Shown here: in pieces, positions 25,507-34,331 of the stretch
How positions within the stretch are numbered: position 1 is the stretch's first letter
How the letters are laid out: each line of letters begins with the position of its first letter
Assembly: GCA_035297265.1 (NCBI GenBank)
Contig: DATGZH010000029.1
Span: 68,626-132,625, forward strand
Origin: DATGZH01 sp035297265
Lineage (GTDB): Bacteria; Actinomycetota; Acidimicrobiia; Acidimicrobiales; RAAP-2
Direction: 5' to 3'
DNA length: 64,000 nucleotides
Program-made: the position numbers and the translations under genes
The notes under the pieces: generated by a model
The model's input: the letters and a program-made list of their open reading frames with translations, nothing else
Told to the model about the DNA's origin: nothing
Databases searched by the model: none

Positions 25507-26387
25507 AGGGCTGATTCCTTCACGTCGAAGACGGCGCGGAACGTGTCGCCGCCCAGGTTGAGCGCGAGCACCGTGAAAAACAGGAAGAGCGACGGGCAGA
25601 TCACGAGCCAGGCGTCCTGGGTCAGATACTGGGTGGCCTCAGCGATCATGTTGCCCCAGGAGGGCTGGGGCGGACGGATCGAGAGCCCCAGGAAGGAGAG
25701 GGCTCCTTCGAGGACGATGGCGAGGGCCATGCCCACGAGGGCGAAGGAGATCGCCGACGGGATGACGTTCGGCATGACCTCGCGGAAGAGGATGCGCCGG
25801 CTGGAGTAGCCCATCATGCGTGCCGCGAGCACGAACTCCCGTCCGGCGTGGGTGAGCGTCGTGGCCCGGACCAGCCGGGTGAGCGGGGCGATCGAGAGGA
25901 CCCCGATGACGAGGATCACCACCTCGAGGCTGGGACCGAGGAAGGCCACGAGAGCGGCGGCGAAGATGAGCGCCGGGAAGGCCAGCATGACGTTGGCCAC
26001 CGCACTGATGACCGCGTCGAGCTTGCCCCGGTAGTAGCCGGCCACGAGGCCGAAGAAGCCGCCGACCAGGAGACCGATCACGATGGCGGCGACGCCCACC
26101 TCGAGGGAGACGCGGGCGCCGAAGACCACCCGGGAGAGCATGCTCCGGCCGAGCTCGTCGGTGCCGAGGGGATACTGCCAGCTCGGGAGGCTGTAGGGCG
26201 GGCCGACCAGCGGCTTGTTCGGCGGGGGCAGCGGGAGCAGGTTGGCGAAGACCGCCACGAACGTGATGGCGGCCATCCAACCGGCGGCCAGCCAGAAGGT
26301 CAGCTTGAACCGGCGGGGCCGGGCCCCGGCCGCCTCGGCCCGGACCTCGTCGGCGGCGAGGATCGGCTCGACGACCAGGTCAGCCAA
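25503..26387 (-). CDS. ABC importer permease (DppC/OppC type)
   Basis: A 294-residue permease of the BPD_transp_1 family. A first helix at about residues 35-53 is followed by the extracytoplasmic segment GPPYSLPSWQYPLGTDELGR, typical of DppC/OppC. Five more helices follow. The coupling EAA loop is seen around FVLAARMMGYSSRRILFREV. Its start overlaps the end of the DppB-type permease gene by eight bases. Together they form the membrane channel of the importer. Confidence 0.9.
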   Translation of the reverse strand: MADLVVEPILAADEVRAEAAGARPRRFKLTFWLAAGWMAAITFVAVFANLLPLPPPNKPLVGPPYSLPSWQYPLGTDELGRSMLSRVVFGARVSLEVGVAAIVIGLLVGGFFGLVAGYYRGKLDAVISAVANVMLAFPALIFAAALVAFLGPSLEVVILVIGVLSIAPLTRLVRATTLTHAGREFVLAARMMGYSSRRILFREVMPNVIPSAISFALVGMALAIVLEGALSFLGLSIRPPQPSWGNMIAEATQYLTQDAWLVICPSLFLFFTVLALNLGGDTFRAVFDVKESAL

Positions 26388-27336
26388 GGCGGCGCACCCC
26401 CCGCAGCCGCGGGTCGATGAGCGGCTGGGCCACGTCGGCCAAGAAGTTGAGGACGACGTAGGCCACCGCCACCACGACCACGATGCCCTGGATCACGAGG
26501 TAGTCCTTCGACTCGATCGACTGGATGAAGAGCGAGCCCACCCCGGGCAACTGGAAGATGTACTCAGCCAGGAACGCCCCGACGAAGAGGGCGCCGACGT
26601 TGAGGGCGGCCACCGTGACGAGGGCGATCGTCGAGGGGCGGAGGGCGTGGCGGGTGAGGATGCGCCAGGTCGGCATGCCCTTGGCTACGGCCATCGTGAT
26701 GTAGTCCTCCGAGAGGGTGGCGATCATCTCCGCCCGCAGCACCCGGAGGTAGACGGCGAGCGAGCCGACGGCGAGCGTGATGCTGGGCAGGACCATGTCG
26801 TGGAGGTTCGTGAGGGGCGCCTGGTTGAACGGCACGTAGCCGGTGGCCGGGAACAGGTGGAGGTTCACGGCGAAGATGATCACGAGGACGTAGCCGAGAA
26901 CGTAGGCCGGCATCGAGAGGAGGCCGAAGGCCGTCGTGCTCGCCACGTTGTCGAGCCAGCCGCCTGGGCGGAGGGCCGCGGCGATGCCGAGCGGCACGGC
27001 CACAGCCAGCGCGATCAGCTGCGACAGAAGGATCAGCTCGAGCGTGCACGGCAGCCGCTGGGCGAGCGCCTGGCCCACCGGCTGGTGGGTGAAGGCCGAC
27101 TGGCCGAGGTTCCCCTGGAGGAGCTGGCGGAGCCAATCGAAGTAGCGCACCGGCAGGGGATCGTTCAGGTGGAGCTGGGCGCTGATGTGGGCGATGGACG
27201 CCTTCGTCCCGTAGGGGCCGGCGATGACGGCGGCCGTGTTGCCCGGCAGGAAGTTGAGGAGGAGGTAGGAGACGAACGTGACGACGAGCAGCACGCCCAC
27301 GAGCTGCCCCAGGCGGCGAAGGATCATGAGCGCCAC
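26380..27336 (-). CDS. ABC importer permease (DppB/OppB type)
   Basis: A 318-residue permease beginning MALMILRRLGQLVGVLLVVT, the usual DppB N terminus. The family element RYFDWLRQLLQGNLGQS and the coupling loop YITMAVAKGMPTWRILTRHA are clear. Six helices are predicted. ATG 27336 or the ATG at 27327 could be the start. It lies 18 bases downstream of the binding-protein gene and overlaps the DppC-type gene by eight bases. Confidence 0.9.
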   Translation of the reverse strand: MALMILRRLGQLVGVLLVVTFVSYLLLNFLPGNTAAVIAGPYGTKASIAHISAQLHLNDPLPVRYFDWLRQLLQGNLGQSAFTHQPVGQALAQRLPCTLELILLSQLIALAVAVPLGIAAALRPGGWLDNVASTTAFGLLSMPAYVLGYVLVIIFAVNLHLFPATGYVPFNQAPLTNLHDMVLPSITLAVGSLAVYLRVLRAEMIATLSEDYITMAVAKGMPTWRILTRHALRPSTIALVTVAALNVGALFVGAFLAEYIFQLPGVGSLFIQSIESKDYLVIQGIVVVVAVAYVVLNFLADVAQPLIDPRLRGVRRLG

Positions 27337-27354
27337 CCTCGCCCCCTCCGTTCG

Positions 27355-28998
27355 TCAGGTCAGGGACAGGTTGGAGGGGAAGAAGACCCCCGAGATGATC
27401 GGGAGGGCCGGCGTACCCCCGGGGACCGTCGGATTCAAGAGGCCGGTCACGTTCTGCGCGTGGACGACCGTCCACACGGCCCGGGTCAGCCACAGGTACG
27501 GAATGTCGGCGGCGAAGCGGCGAGCCACCTGCTGGTAGGCCTTGATGCGGAGCCTCGGGTTCGGGTTCTCCCGCCCGACGGTGAGCGCCGCGTCGATGAG
27601 CGAGTCCTTGTTGCGGGCGAAGTTGAGCGACTCCGACCCGATGGCCCCCGTCGTCGTCGAGCTCCAGAAGATGAAGTTCGAGTCGGGGTCGGGCGTGCCG
27701 AACTGGCGCCACAAGTAGAGCTGGTACTTCCCGAAGAGGGCGTTCGTGATGTAGGAGGACTGCAGCACCTGGTTGATCGTCGTCTTCACGCCGACGCTCT
27801 GGAGTTCGGCTTGGACCAGCTCCATGGTCTGCAGGTTGCGGCCTACGTTGGTGCAGCCCATGGCGAAGGAGATCGGCCCCTTCTCCGCCGCGACCTGGCG
27901 CAGGAGGGCCTTGGCCTTCGCCGGGTTGTACTGGGGGTAGCCGGTCGGCGCGTAGAGCGGGGTACCGGCGGTGAACGGCCCCGTCGAGAGCGGCGCGATG
28001 CCGTAGCCGAGCGTGTCGTTGATGACCTTCGGGCTGATGGCGTAGGCCAAGGCCGTCCGGACCCGGACATCGTCGAGCGGAGGGGACGCAGCATTGAGCA
28101 TCAGGAAGATCTGGTCGGTCTCCCCCGTCACCTTGTGCAAGTCGGTCGTGATCACGTACTGGCTGTTGCCCCGGAAGTCGACGATCGACTGCACGTCGCT
28201 CGAGATGAGCAGGCTCACCGTGCCCGACTTGAGGCTGTCGTCACGCGAGGCGATGTCCGGGATCGGCCGGTAGGTGATGCTGTTCAGGTAGGGCAGGCCC
28301 GGGCGCCAGTAGTGGGGGTTGCGGGTGGCCGTGAAGTGGTCACCGGGCACCCACTCCTTGAAGACGAAAGGCCCGGTGCCGATGGGGTTGCGCATGGCCG
28401 TGCCGTTCTTGAGGGAGCCCGGCTCGGCCACCATCCCCGCCTGGCCCGTCAGCCCGTAGGGGAAGGCCACCCAGGGCTGCTTCATCGTGAACGTGATCGA
28501 GTACGGGCCGCTCACCGCGATGTCGGCGATCGGCGACAGGGCCGGACCGACGATGGGCGAGGCCACCAGGTGCTCGGCGTTGGCGTAGAGGGCCGCCCCG
28601 TTGAGCGGGGCCCCGTTGTGGAACGTGATGTTCGGGCGGACGGTGATCGTCCAGCTCGTGTAGTCGGCGTTGTGCTTGATGGACTGGGCCAGGTACGGCT
28701 GGACCGACCCGTTCGCCCCGAGCACGGCGAGCGAGTCGTAGACGGTGCGGGCGTAGATCACCCCGCTCGTGTCCCAGGTGACGAGACCCGGGTCGAAGCC
28801 GTCCTCTTCGGCCTCGGTGGCGACCTGGAGGCTCCCCCCGTGCTTCGGGGCGCTGGCCGCGAAGGCCGGCTCGTTGCCGGCCAGCGCGGCCAGACCCGAG
28901 ACGCCGGCCAGGGCGGCTCCGGCCCCCGCGCCGAGGCGGAGGAACGATCGTCGGTCGAAGCCGTTGCCCTCGGGCGGCGACGGGTCGCCCGCGCTCAT
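27355..28998 (-). CDS. Tat-exported solute-binding protein of a peptide/nickel-type ABC importer
   Basis: A 547-residue SBP_bac_5 protein. The N terminus DRRSFLRLGAGAGAALAG is a twin-arginine signal, so it is exported folded. The mature part begins near GGSLQVATEAEEDGFDPGL. GTGPFVFKEWVPGDHFTATR and DVRVRTALAYAISPKVI are hallmark stretches of the DppA/OppA family. Ligand identity (peptide, nickel chelate, opine or oligosaccharide) cannot be inferred. It is the first gene of the importer operon, with a promoter about 150 bases upstream. Confidence 0.9.
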   Translation of the reverse strand: MSAGDPSPPEGNGFDRRSFLRLGAGAGAALAGVSGLAALAGNEPAFAASAPKHGGSLQVATEAEEDGFDPGLVTWDTSGVIYARTVYDSLAVLGANGSVQPYLAQSIKHNADYTSWTITVRPNITFHNGAPLNGAALYANAEHLVASPIVGPALSPIADIAVSGPYSITFTMKQPWVAFPYGLTGQAGMVAEPGSLKNGTAMRNPIGTGPFVFKEWVPGDHFTATRNPHYWRPGLPYLNSITYRPIPDIASRDDSLKSGTVSLLISSDVQSIVDFRGNSQYVITTDLHKVTGETDQIFLMLNAASPPLDDVRVRTALAYAISPKVINDTLGYGIAPLSTGPFTAGTPLYAPTGYPQYNPAKAKALLRQVAAEKGPISFAMGCTNVGRNLQTMELVQAELQSVGVKTTINQVLQSSYITNALFGKYQLYLWRQFGTPDPDSNFIFWSSTTTGAIGSESLNFARNKDSLIDAALTVGRENPNPRLRIKAYQQVARRFAADIPYLWLTRAVWTVVHAQNVTGLLNPTVPGGTPALPIISGVFFPSNLSLT

Positions 28999-29063
28999 CG
29001 TGTACCGACCTTCATCGGCAATCCCCCCTGTTCGTCCTGCTGTCTCGCCGTGCTGCGGCCAGC

Positions 29064-29087
29064 GTCACGGCGCCCGCCGACCGTGAC
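29064..29087. repeat. inverted repeat in the leader of the peptide importer operon
   Basis: GTCACGG (29064-29070) and CCGTGAC (29081-29087) are perfectly complementary around ten bases. It lies between the predicted importer promoter and the binding-protein start and may be an operator or RNA hairpin. Confidence 0.35.
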
Positions 29088-29146
29088 CCGGTAGACCTAA
29101 CCCTCACCCGGGACACGACCATGCTGACGCCGTGGCGTGCGGGCGA

Positions 29147-29174
29147 ATGTTACCGATTCGTTTCGATTTGTCCA
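29147..29174 (-). promoter_or_regulatory. promoter of the peptide importer operon
   Basis: On the minus strand TGGACA (29174-29169) is separated by 16 bases from TAACAT (29152-29147). It lies in the only AT-rich patch of this 220-base divergent gap and would give a leader of about 140 nt. Confidence 0.45.
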
Positions 29175-29218
29175 CCGCGGGCCGTGCGCCTCGGGGCCGG
29201 CCGGAGTAGGAAGGTCCC

Positions 29219-30469
29219 ATGCCCATCAACGTGAGCCCGGTCCCGGTCCTCGACGACCGCATCAACGACATCAGGCTGCGGACGGCCCAGCTGGTCAACG
29301 AGGAGATCCTCCCCTACGAGGACGAGCTCTTCGGGGCCCGCCGCTCGTCCGACCCGGCCGTCGCCGGGCGAGGCCGTGAACGGCGGGAGGCCATCAAGGC
29401 CAAGGTGAAGGCGGCCGGGCTCTGGGCCCCCCACCTCCCGACCGAGTACGGCGGCATGGGCCTCGACTTCCTGGCCCACGCCTACATGAACGAGATCCTG
29501 GCCTACGCGGTCGGGGCGGCCGCCCTCTTCGGCGTGGTGGCCCCGAACTCGGGTAACCAGACCGTGCTCGTCCGCTACGGGACCGAGGAGCAGAAGCGCA
29601 AGTGGCTGCTCCCTCTCGTCGAGGGGACGATGGAGTCCGGCTTCTCGATGACCGAGCCCGAGCACGCCGGCTCGGACCCCCGCTCGATCGCCACCACCGC
29701 CCGTCGGGAGGGGGACGAGTGGGTGATCGACGGCCACAAGTGGTTCACGAGCAACGGGAAGCGGGCGGACTTCTTCATCGTGATGTGCCGGGCCGAGGAC
29801 GAGACCGGCGAGCTCGGCCGCAGCGGGCAGATGGTCCAGATGATCGTGCCGACCGACACCCCGGGCGTCGAGATCGTCCGGGGCATCGGCATCTGGGGTG
29901 CCCCCACCTCCGACCACTGCGAGGTCCGGTACCACGACGTCCGGGTGCCCCTCGACAATGCCCTCGGTCAGGTGGGCGAGGGTCACCAGGCGGCCCAGCA
30001 CCGCCTCGGGGCCGGACGCATCTTCCACTGCATGAACTCGGTGGGCCAGATGTGGCGGGCGTTCGACCTCATGGTTGAGCGCACGCTCACCCGCGAGGTC
30101 CACGGTGGGCTCCTGAAGGACAAGCAGTTCATCCAGGGCTTCATCGCCGACAGCTACCTCGACGTCCTCTCGGCCCGGCTCATGACCATCCACGCCGCCG
30201 AGAAGGTGGACCGGGGCGACCCCGAGGCCCGGACCGACATCTCGGCCATCAAGATCTTCGTGCCGGCGGCCTACGCCCGTGTCGTCGACCGGGCCATCCA
30301 GGTCTGGGGAGCGGCCGGGGTCTCGAGCGACCTGCCCCTGTCGGGCATGTACCTCGGCGCCCGGACGCTCCGCCTGGCCGACGGTCCCGACGAGGTGCAC
30401 AAGATCCTCATCGCCAAGCACGTCCTGCACCGCTACGAGAAGGGCGACTCCTGGGACTTCGCCGGCTGA
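29219..30469 (+). CDS. acyl-CoA dehydrogenase
   Basis: A 416-residue FAD flavoenzyme that introduces the alpha-beta double bond into acyl-CoA. GFSMTEPEHAGSDP is the flavin/substrate signature, HKWFTSNGKRADF the central beta-domain motif, and QVWGAAGVSSDLPLSGMYLG the C-terminal FAD-binding segment. The chain length and the EILPYEDELFG start are typical of the actinobacterial FadE/CaiA-like class. The ATG at 29219 follows a GGAGTAGGAAGG ribosome-binding site. It could serve the acyl-CoA carboxylase/AtuA pathway encoded 7 kb away, but no physical link shows this. A DUF167 gene follows directly. Confidence 0.9.
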   Translation: MPINVSPVPVLDDRINDIRLRTAQLVNEEILPYEDELFGARRSSDPAVAGRGRERREAIKAKVKAAGLWAPHLPTEYGGMGLDFLAHAYMNEILAYAVGAAALFGVVAPNSGNQTVLVRYGTEEQKRKWLLPLVEGTMESGFSMTEPEHAGSDPRSIATTARREGDEWVIDGHKWFTSNGKRADFFIVMCRAEDETGELGRSGQMVQMIVPTDTPGVEIVRGIGIWGAPTSDHCEVRYHDVRVPLDNALGQVGEGHQAAQHRLGAGRIFHCMNSVGQMWRAFDLMVERTLTREVHGGLLKDKQFIQGFIADSYLDVLSARLMTIHAAEKVDRGDPEARTDISAIKIFVPAAYARVVDRAIQVWGAAGVSSDLPLSGMYLGARTLRLADGPDEVHKILIAKHVLHRYEKGDSWDFAG

Positions 30470-30792
30470 GCGGCCCCGGTCCAGCCCCGGGCCGGCTGCG
30501 CTTCCGGGTCTTCGCCCGCCCCCGCGCCGCGAAGAGCGCCGTCGGCGGGCACCGCGACGGCGCGCTCGTGGTGGCGGTGACCGAGCCCCCGGTCGACGGG
30601 CGGGCCAACGAGGCGGTCCGGCGGGCGGTCGCCCGGGCCTTCGGTGTACCCCACGGCGCAGTGACCCTCGTGGCCGGCAGTTCCGCCCGGCACAAGACGG
30701 TCGAAGTGGCGGGCGACGAGGAGGCCCTGCGGGCCGTCCTCGACGGGTTGCTCAGCGGGCCAACAGGTCCTGGTACTCGGGGTGGTGCTTGA
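30466..30792 (+). CDS. DUF167 (YggU) family protein
   Basis: A small alpha/beta protein of about 108 residues. The domain begins LRFRVFARPRAAKSAVGG and continues TEPPVDGRANEAVRRAVA, the strongly conserved YggU core, then VAGSSARHKTVEV. No ATG or GTG precedes the first strand; in-frame candidates are CTG 30466 (overlapping the previous stop) and CTG 30496. GTG 30568 would cut off the first strand. The start is therefore uncertain but the domain is clear. Function is unknown. Its 3' end overlaps the convergent acetyltransferase gene by 41 bases. Confidence 0.65.
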   Translation: MSGPGPAPGRLRFRVFARPRAAKSAVGGHRDGALVVAVTEPPVDGRANEAVRRAVARAFGVPHGAVTLVAGSSARHKTVEVAGDEEALRAVLDGLLSGPTGPGTRGGA

Positions 30793-31054
30793 CGTAGCTG
30801 GCGATGAACGGGCACGTGGCCACGACGGCCCGACCCTTGGCCCGCACGTCGTCGAGGGCGAAGACGGCGAGCGCGGTGCCCACGCCGTGGTGCTCGAAAG
30901 CCGGGTCGACCTCGGTGTGGATGAGCTCGACCGCCCCCGGCAGCTCCCGGTACCGGACGAAACCGGCCAGCTGGCCGTCGACCGTGGCCTCGTAGCGGTG
31001 CTTGGCCGGGACGTCGACCACCGTGACGCGGCTCGCCGGTTGCTGGTCGGCCAC
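30752..31054 (-). CDS. small GNAT-fold N-acetyltransferase (YjdJ-like)
   Basis: A 100-residue minimal acetyltransferase. GFVRYRELPGAVELIHTEVD, FEHHGVGTALAVFALDDVRA and ATCPFIASYVKHHPEYQDLL match the YjdJ-type GNAT domain seen in small bacterial proteins, including the conserved C-P-[FY] segment. The acetyl-CoA loop HHGVGTAL is intact. The substrate is unknown. The 3' end overlaps the DUF167 gene on the other strand, so the two transcripts would be antisense at their ends. Confidence 0.8.
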   Translation of the reverse strand: MADQQPASRVTVVDVPAKHRYEATVDGQLAGFVRYRELPGAVELIHTEVDPAFEHHGVGTALAVFALDDVRAKGRAVVATCPFIASYVKHHPEYQDLLAR

Positions 31055-31077
31055 CGTCTCCTCCGGTCGGCCGGCGT

Positions 31078-33285
31078 TCAGCGCTTCTCCGCCGGGAGCC
31101 GGCGGGCCACCAGGAACGCCACGTCGTCCTCGCGCCCCGAGGCGCCGAGCACCCGCTCCTCGAGGCGGGCGGCGAGGGCCGCCGGGTCGCGCGAGCCCTT
31201 GGCGAGGGCCTCGCGCAGCGCGGCGAGGCCCTCGGCCATGTCGGTCGTCCGGTCCTCGACGAGCCCGTCGGTGAACAGCACGAGGGCGTCACCGCGCCGC
31301 AGCGTCCCGCGCTGGGCGGCGTAGTCGGTGGCGCCGAGGCCGATCGGCGGACCCGGCGTCACGTCGAGCACGGCGGGCACGGCGTGGGCCGGCACGACGA
31401 GGGGGGCGAGGTGGCCGGCCGAAGCGGCGACGAACGCGCCGGTCTCCGGGTCGAGCACGACGTAGGCCACCGTCGCCATGAGCTCGAGGCCGAGGCCGTC
31501 GGCGAAGCGGCTCAGCCGGTCGAGCACGTCGTCGGGTCCGCTGCCGTCGAAGGCGTAGGCCCGGAGGGCGTTGCGCAGCTGTCCCATGACGAGGGCCGCC
31601 GCGCCATCGTGGCCCTGCACGTCGCCCACCGCCAGGCCCACCTTGCCGTCGGGCAGCGCCACGACGTCGTACCAGTCGCCGCCGGCCTCGTCGGCCGAGG
31701 TGGCCGGCAGGTAGCGCGCGGTCATGGCCATGCCGTTCACCCGCGGCAGGCGCTGCGGGAGGAGGCCCTGCTGGAGCACCTGGGCCAGTTGGTGCTCCCC
31801 CTCGTGGAGCCGGGCCTTGTCCACGACCGCGGCCACCTGCCCGGCCAGCTCGTCGGCGAGCTCGAGGTCCTCGGCGCCGAAGGGGCGCCCGGCCGTGAGG
31901 AGGGTCACCGCACCGAGCGTGCGGCCCCGCACGACCAGCGGCACGCAGGCGTAGGCCCGGAGCCCGAGCTTCTCGACGAGCTCGCGCTGGCGTTCGCCCG
32001 GGGCCACCGCGTCGAGGAACTCCTCGGAGAGGATTGGCGACCAGCTCGAGGCGCCGGTGTGCACAGCCACCAGGCTCGGATGGCGACCCTCGGTGTCGGG
32101 GACGAAGTCGTGGGCCAGCTCGTCGAGGAGGGCCTGGCTGCCCGAGTCGGCGTGCCGGGCCGCCAGTCGCTGCAGCGTGTCGCGCTCGTCGAGGACGTCG
32201 ATCAGGCAGACGTCGCCCAGGAGCGGCACGGCGGTCGCCGCCAGACGCTCGAGGGTCTCCCGGTAGTCGGCCGACTCGGCCAGCACCCGGTTGGCCCGGA
32301 GGAGGAAGGCCTGCAGCCGCTGGGCCTTCTCGAGCTCGACGGCCAGCCGCTCCCGCTCCTGTTCGGCCTCGAGCTTGCGCAGGTAGGACCCGAGCTGGCC
32401 GCCGATGGCCGCCATCGTCTCGACCAGGGGCGAGTCGGGCTGGAGGGGCTCGCCCGTGAGGAGCTCGACGACGGCGGTGAGGTCCTCGCCGGCGTGGAGC
32501 GGGAAGGCGAAGGCGCACCGCAGGCCGTCGGCCAGCGCGGCCGAGGTACGAGTCACGGAGCGGTCAGGCCCGAGGTGCACCACCCAGGCGGGCTTGCCGT
32601 AGGCGAGCACCCGGCCCGGGAGCTCCTCTCCCCGGCCGAGGCGGGCCCCGAGGCAGGCCGCTTCGAAGTGGGCGAAGCCGTCCGGGTCCGACCGCCACAC
32701 CCGACGGCAGCGGAGCATGTCGTCGGACTCGACCGACCAGAGGGCGGCCACGTCCCAGCCGAGCGTCTCGCCGATGGCGGCCAGCATCTGGCCGAGGGCG
32801 TCGTCGCCCGAGAGACCCCGGGCCAGGAGGAGCAGGAGCTCCTCGGCCACGAGGCCGTGGCGCTCGATCGCCGTGCGCTCCCGCACATCGCGGAGCGACG
32901 CCACGACCACCCGCCGCCCGCCCTCGAGCGGCATCACGGAGAGCACCATCTCGACGGTGATCTCGCTCCCGTCGATCCGGAGGACCGGCACCTCGACCGG
33001 CCGGCCGAGGAGTGTCGGCTCGCCCCCGGCCACCAGCCGGTAGTACCCCGACAAGTGGGCGTGGCGGAGCCGTTCGGGGATGAGCTGCACGAGCTCGGTA
33101 CCCTGCAGGAGCCGGCGGTCCCAACCGACGAGGTGCTCGGTGGCCCGGTTCGCGTAGACGATCCGGCTCTCCTCGTCCGCCACGATGACGGCGTCGGCAA
33201 TCCCGTCCAGGAGCGCGGTGGCGCTCGCGCTCGCCCACATCGGCCGGACCCCCGCCCCGCCGGTCCCCCATTCCGCCTGGACCAC
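31078..33285 (-). CDS. PAS-GAF-GAF-SpoIIE (PP2C) serine phosphatase
   Basis: A 735-residue signalling protein. A PAS domain (~20-135, LDGIADAVIVADEESRIVYA) is followed by a GAF-like region (~140-310), a coiled linker (EAEQERERLAVELEKAQRLQ), a second GAF (~335-490) and a C-terminal PP2C phosphatase (~505-730). The catalytic acidic residues are visible in GGDWYDV, VGDVQGHDGAAAL, FTDGLVEDR and GREDDVAFLV. Such proteins dephosphorylate anti-anti-sigma factors to activate alternative sigma factors. No anti-sigma or STAS gene is adjacent, so the partner is elsewhere. ATG 33240 is an alternative start. Confidence 0.88.
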   Translation of the reverse strand: MVQAEWGTGGAGVRPMWASASATALLDGIADAVIVADEESRIVYANRATEHLVGWDRRLLQGTELVQLIPERLRHAHLSGYYRLVAGGEPTLLGRPVEVPVLRIDGSEITVEMVLSVMPLEGGRRVVVASLRDVRERTAIERHGLVAEELLLLLARGLSGDDALGQMLAAIGETLGWDVAALWSVESDDMLRCRRVWRSDPDGFAHFEAACLGARLGRGEELPGRVLAYGKPAWVVHLGPDRSVTRTSAALADGLRCAFAFPLHAGEDLTAVVELLTGEPLQPDSPLVETMAAIGGQLGSYLRKLEAEQERERLAVELEKAQRLQAFLLRANRVLAESADYRETLERLAATAVPLLGDVCLIDVLDERDTLQRLAARHADSGSQALLDELAHDFVPDTEGRHPSLVAVHTGASSWSPILSEEFLDAVAPGERQRELVEKLGLRAYACVPLVVRGRTLGAVTLLTAGRPFGAEDLELADELAGQVAAVVDKARLHEGEHQLAQVLQQGLLPQRLPRVNGMAMTARYLPATSADEAGGDWYDVVALPDGKVGLAVGDVQGHDGAAALVMGQLRNALRAYAFDGSGPDDVLDRLSRFADGLGLELMATVAYVVLDPETGAFVAASAGHLAPLVVPAHAVPAVLDVTPGPPIGLGATDYAAQRGTLRRGDALVLFTDGLVEDRTTDMAEGLAALREALAKGSRDPAALAARLEERVLGASGREDDVAFLVARRLPAEKR

Positions 33286-33348
33286 CCCCCAAGTCTGACC
33301 TCGTGACCGCCCAGAGGTGCAAGAAACTTGGGGTCGCCGACCTTTTTT

Positions 33349-34269
33349 TCAGCGGCGGACGGCCTCGGGATGCCGGTGGGCGACCATCGCCGCCATCCCC
33401 TCGCGCCAGTCGACCCGGGTCGGCCCGACGAGCCCGTGGAGACGGGTGAGGTCGAGCGTGGTGCTCTCGATCGTGGCCTCGGTCGGCTGGAACCGCGGTG
33501 GCTCCCCGACGAGGTCGCCGAGGTAGGCGCACCACTCCTCGATCGAGAGCGCCGGCCCGCCCCAGTTGACGACGGTGGCCGGCACGGCGGCCGCACCGAG
33601 GAGCCCGGGCAAGGTGGCAGCGATGTCGGCCTCGTGGATGGGGCTGAAGACGCTCGGCGCGTCGACGTGCACCTCGATGGGCTGGCCGCCGAGGAGCATC
33701 TCGAGGTGGAGGGCCGGCCAACCGCCGTTGTCGCCGTAGGGGACCGAGAGCCGGGCGATCGTCGTCGGCAGCTCGAAGCGACGGGCGGCGTAACGGGCCA
33801 CCGCCTCGGCGGCGATCTTCGTGATGCTGTACGTGCGGAGGAACGGCCAGACGCCGTGGTTGTCACCGAGCTCGTCGTCCTCAACGAGCGCCCGGTGGCC
33901 GTCGGGCCGGTAGACGGCGGCCGTGGAGCAGTGGAGGAAAGCGGCGGCCTCACGGTGGTGTTCCATGAGCGCGGCCAGCCCGCCGCAGTTGGCGTCGAGG
34001 TCGACCCCCCAGCGGTTGCTCTTGGCCACCGCCATGTGGATCACGTAGTCGGCGTCGGCCGGTAGCTCGCCCACCTCTCCCCGGACGAGGTTGACCGGCA
34101 CGCAGCGGACGCCGCCCTCCTCGAGCCGTCGCCGGGCCTGCGGGTCCGAGAACCGGGCCGCGCCGACCACCTCGTTGTCCTTCGCCAGGCCGAGGGCCAG
34201 CGGCTCGGCCACCTGCCCGGTCACCCCGGTCACCACGATCGTCTTCCCGCTGAGCGCCACCTCGGCCAT
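33349..34269 (-). CDS. NAD(P)-dependent epimerase/dehydratase (extended SDR)
   Basis: A 306-residue extended short-chain dehydrogenase. The cofactor motif is seen as VVTGVTGQVAEPLALGL near residue 12; the last Gly is replaced by Ala. The catalytic pair is the Y-x-x-x-K in YSITKIAAE, with the Ser in LHCSTAAVY. The chain is shorter than UDP-galactose epimerases. It may act on a nucleotide sugar, steroid or dihydroflavonol-like substrate. Divergent from the ATP-grasp gene with 62 bases between. A GAGGAGGAG ribosome-binding site precedes ATG 34269. Confidence 0.8.
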   Translation of the reverse strand: MAEVALSGKTIVVTGVTGQVAEPLALGLAKDNEVVGAARFSDPQARRRLEEGGVRCVPVNLVRGEVGELPADADYVIHMAVAKSNRWGVDLDANCGGLAALMEHHREAAAFLHCSTAAVYRPDGHRALVEDDELGDNHGVWPFLRTYSITKIAAEAVARYAARRFELPTTIARLSVPYGDNGGWPALHLEMLLGGQPIEVHVDAPSVFSPIHEADIAATLPGLLGAAAVPATVVNWGGPALSIEEWCAYLGDLVGEPPRFQPTEATIESTTLDLTRLHGLVGPTRVDWREGMAAMVAHRHPEAVRR

Positions 34270-34331
34270 CGCTCCTCCTCGTCCGACCGGTCACCTTGCC
34301 ACCGGGGACGGCCGCCCACCACCATCGGCCC

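Noticed and set aside
26215..29094. A 959-codon open frame on the plus strand opposite the peptide importer operon
   Set aside because: It is antisense to three well-supported transporter genes and reads as low-complexity Arg/Gly/Asp/Glu/Val-rich sequence, as expected for a shadow frame in very GC-rich DNA.
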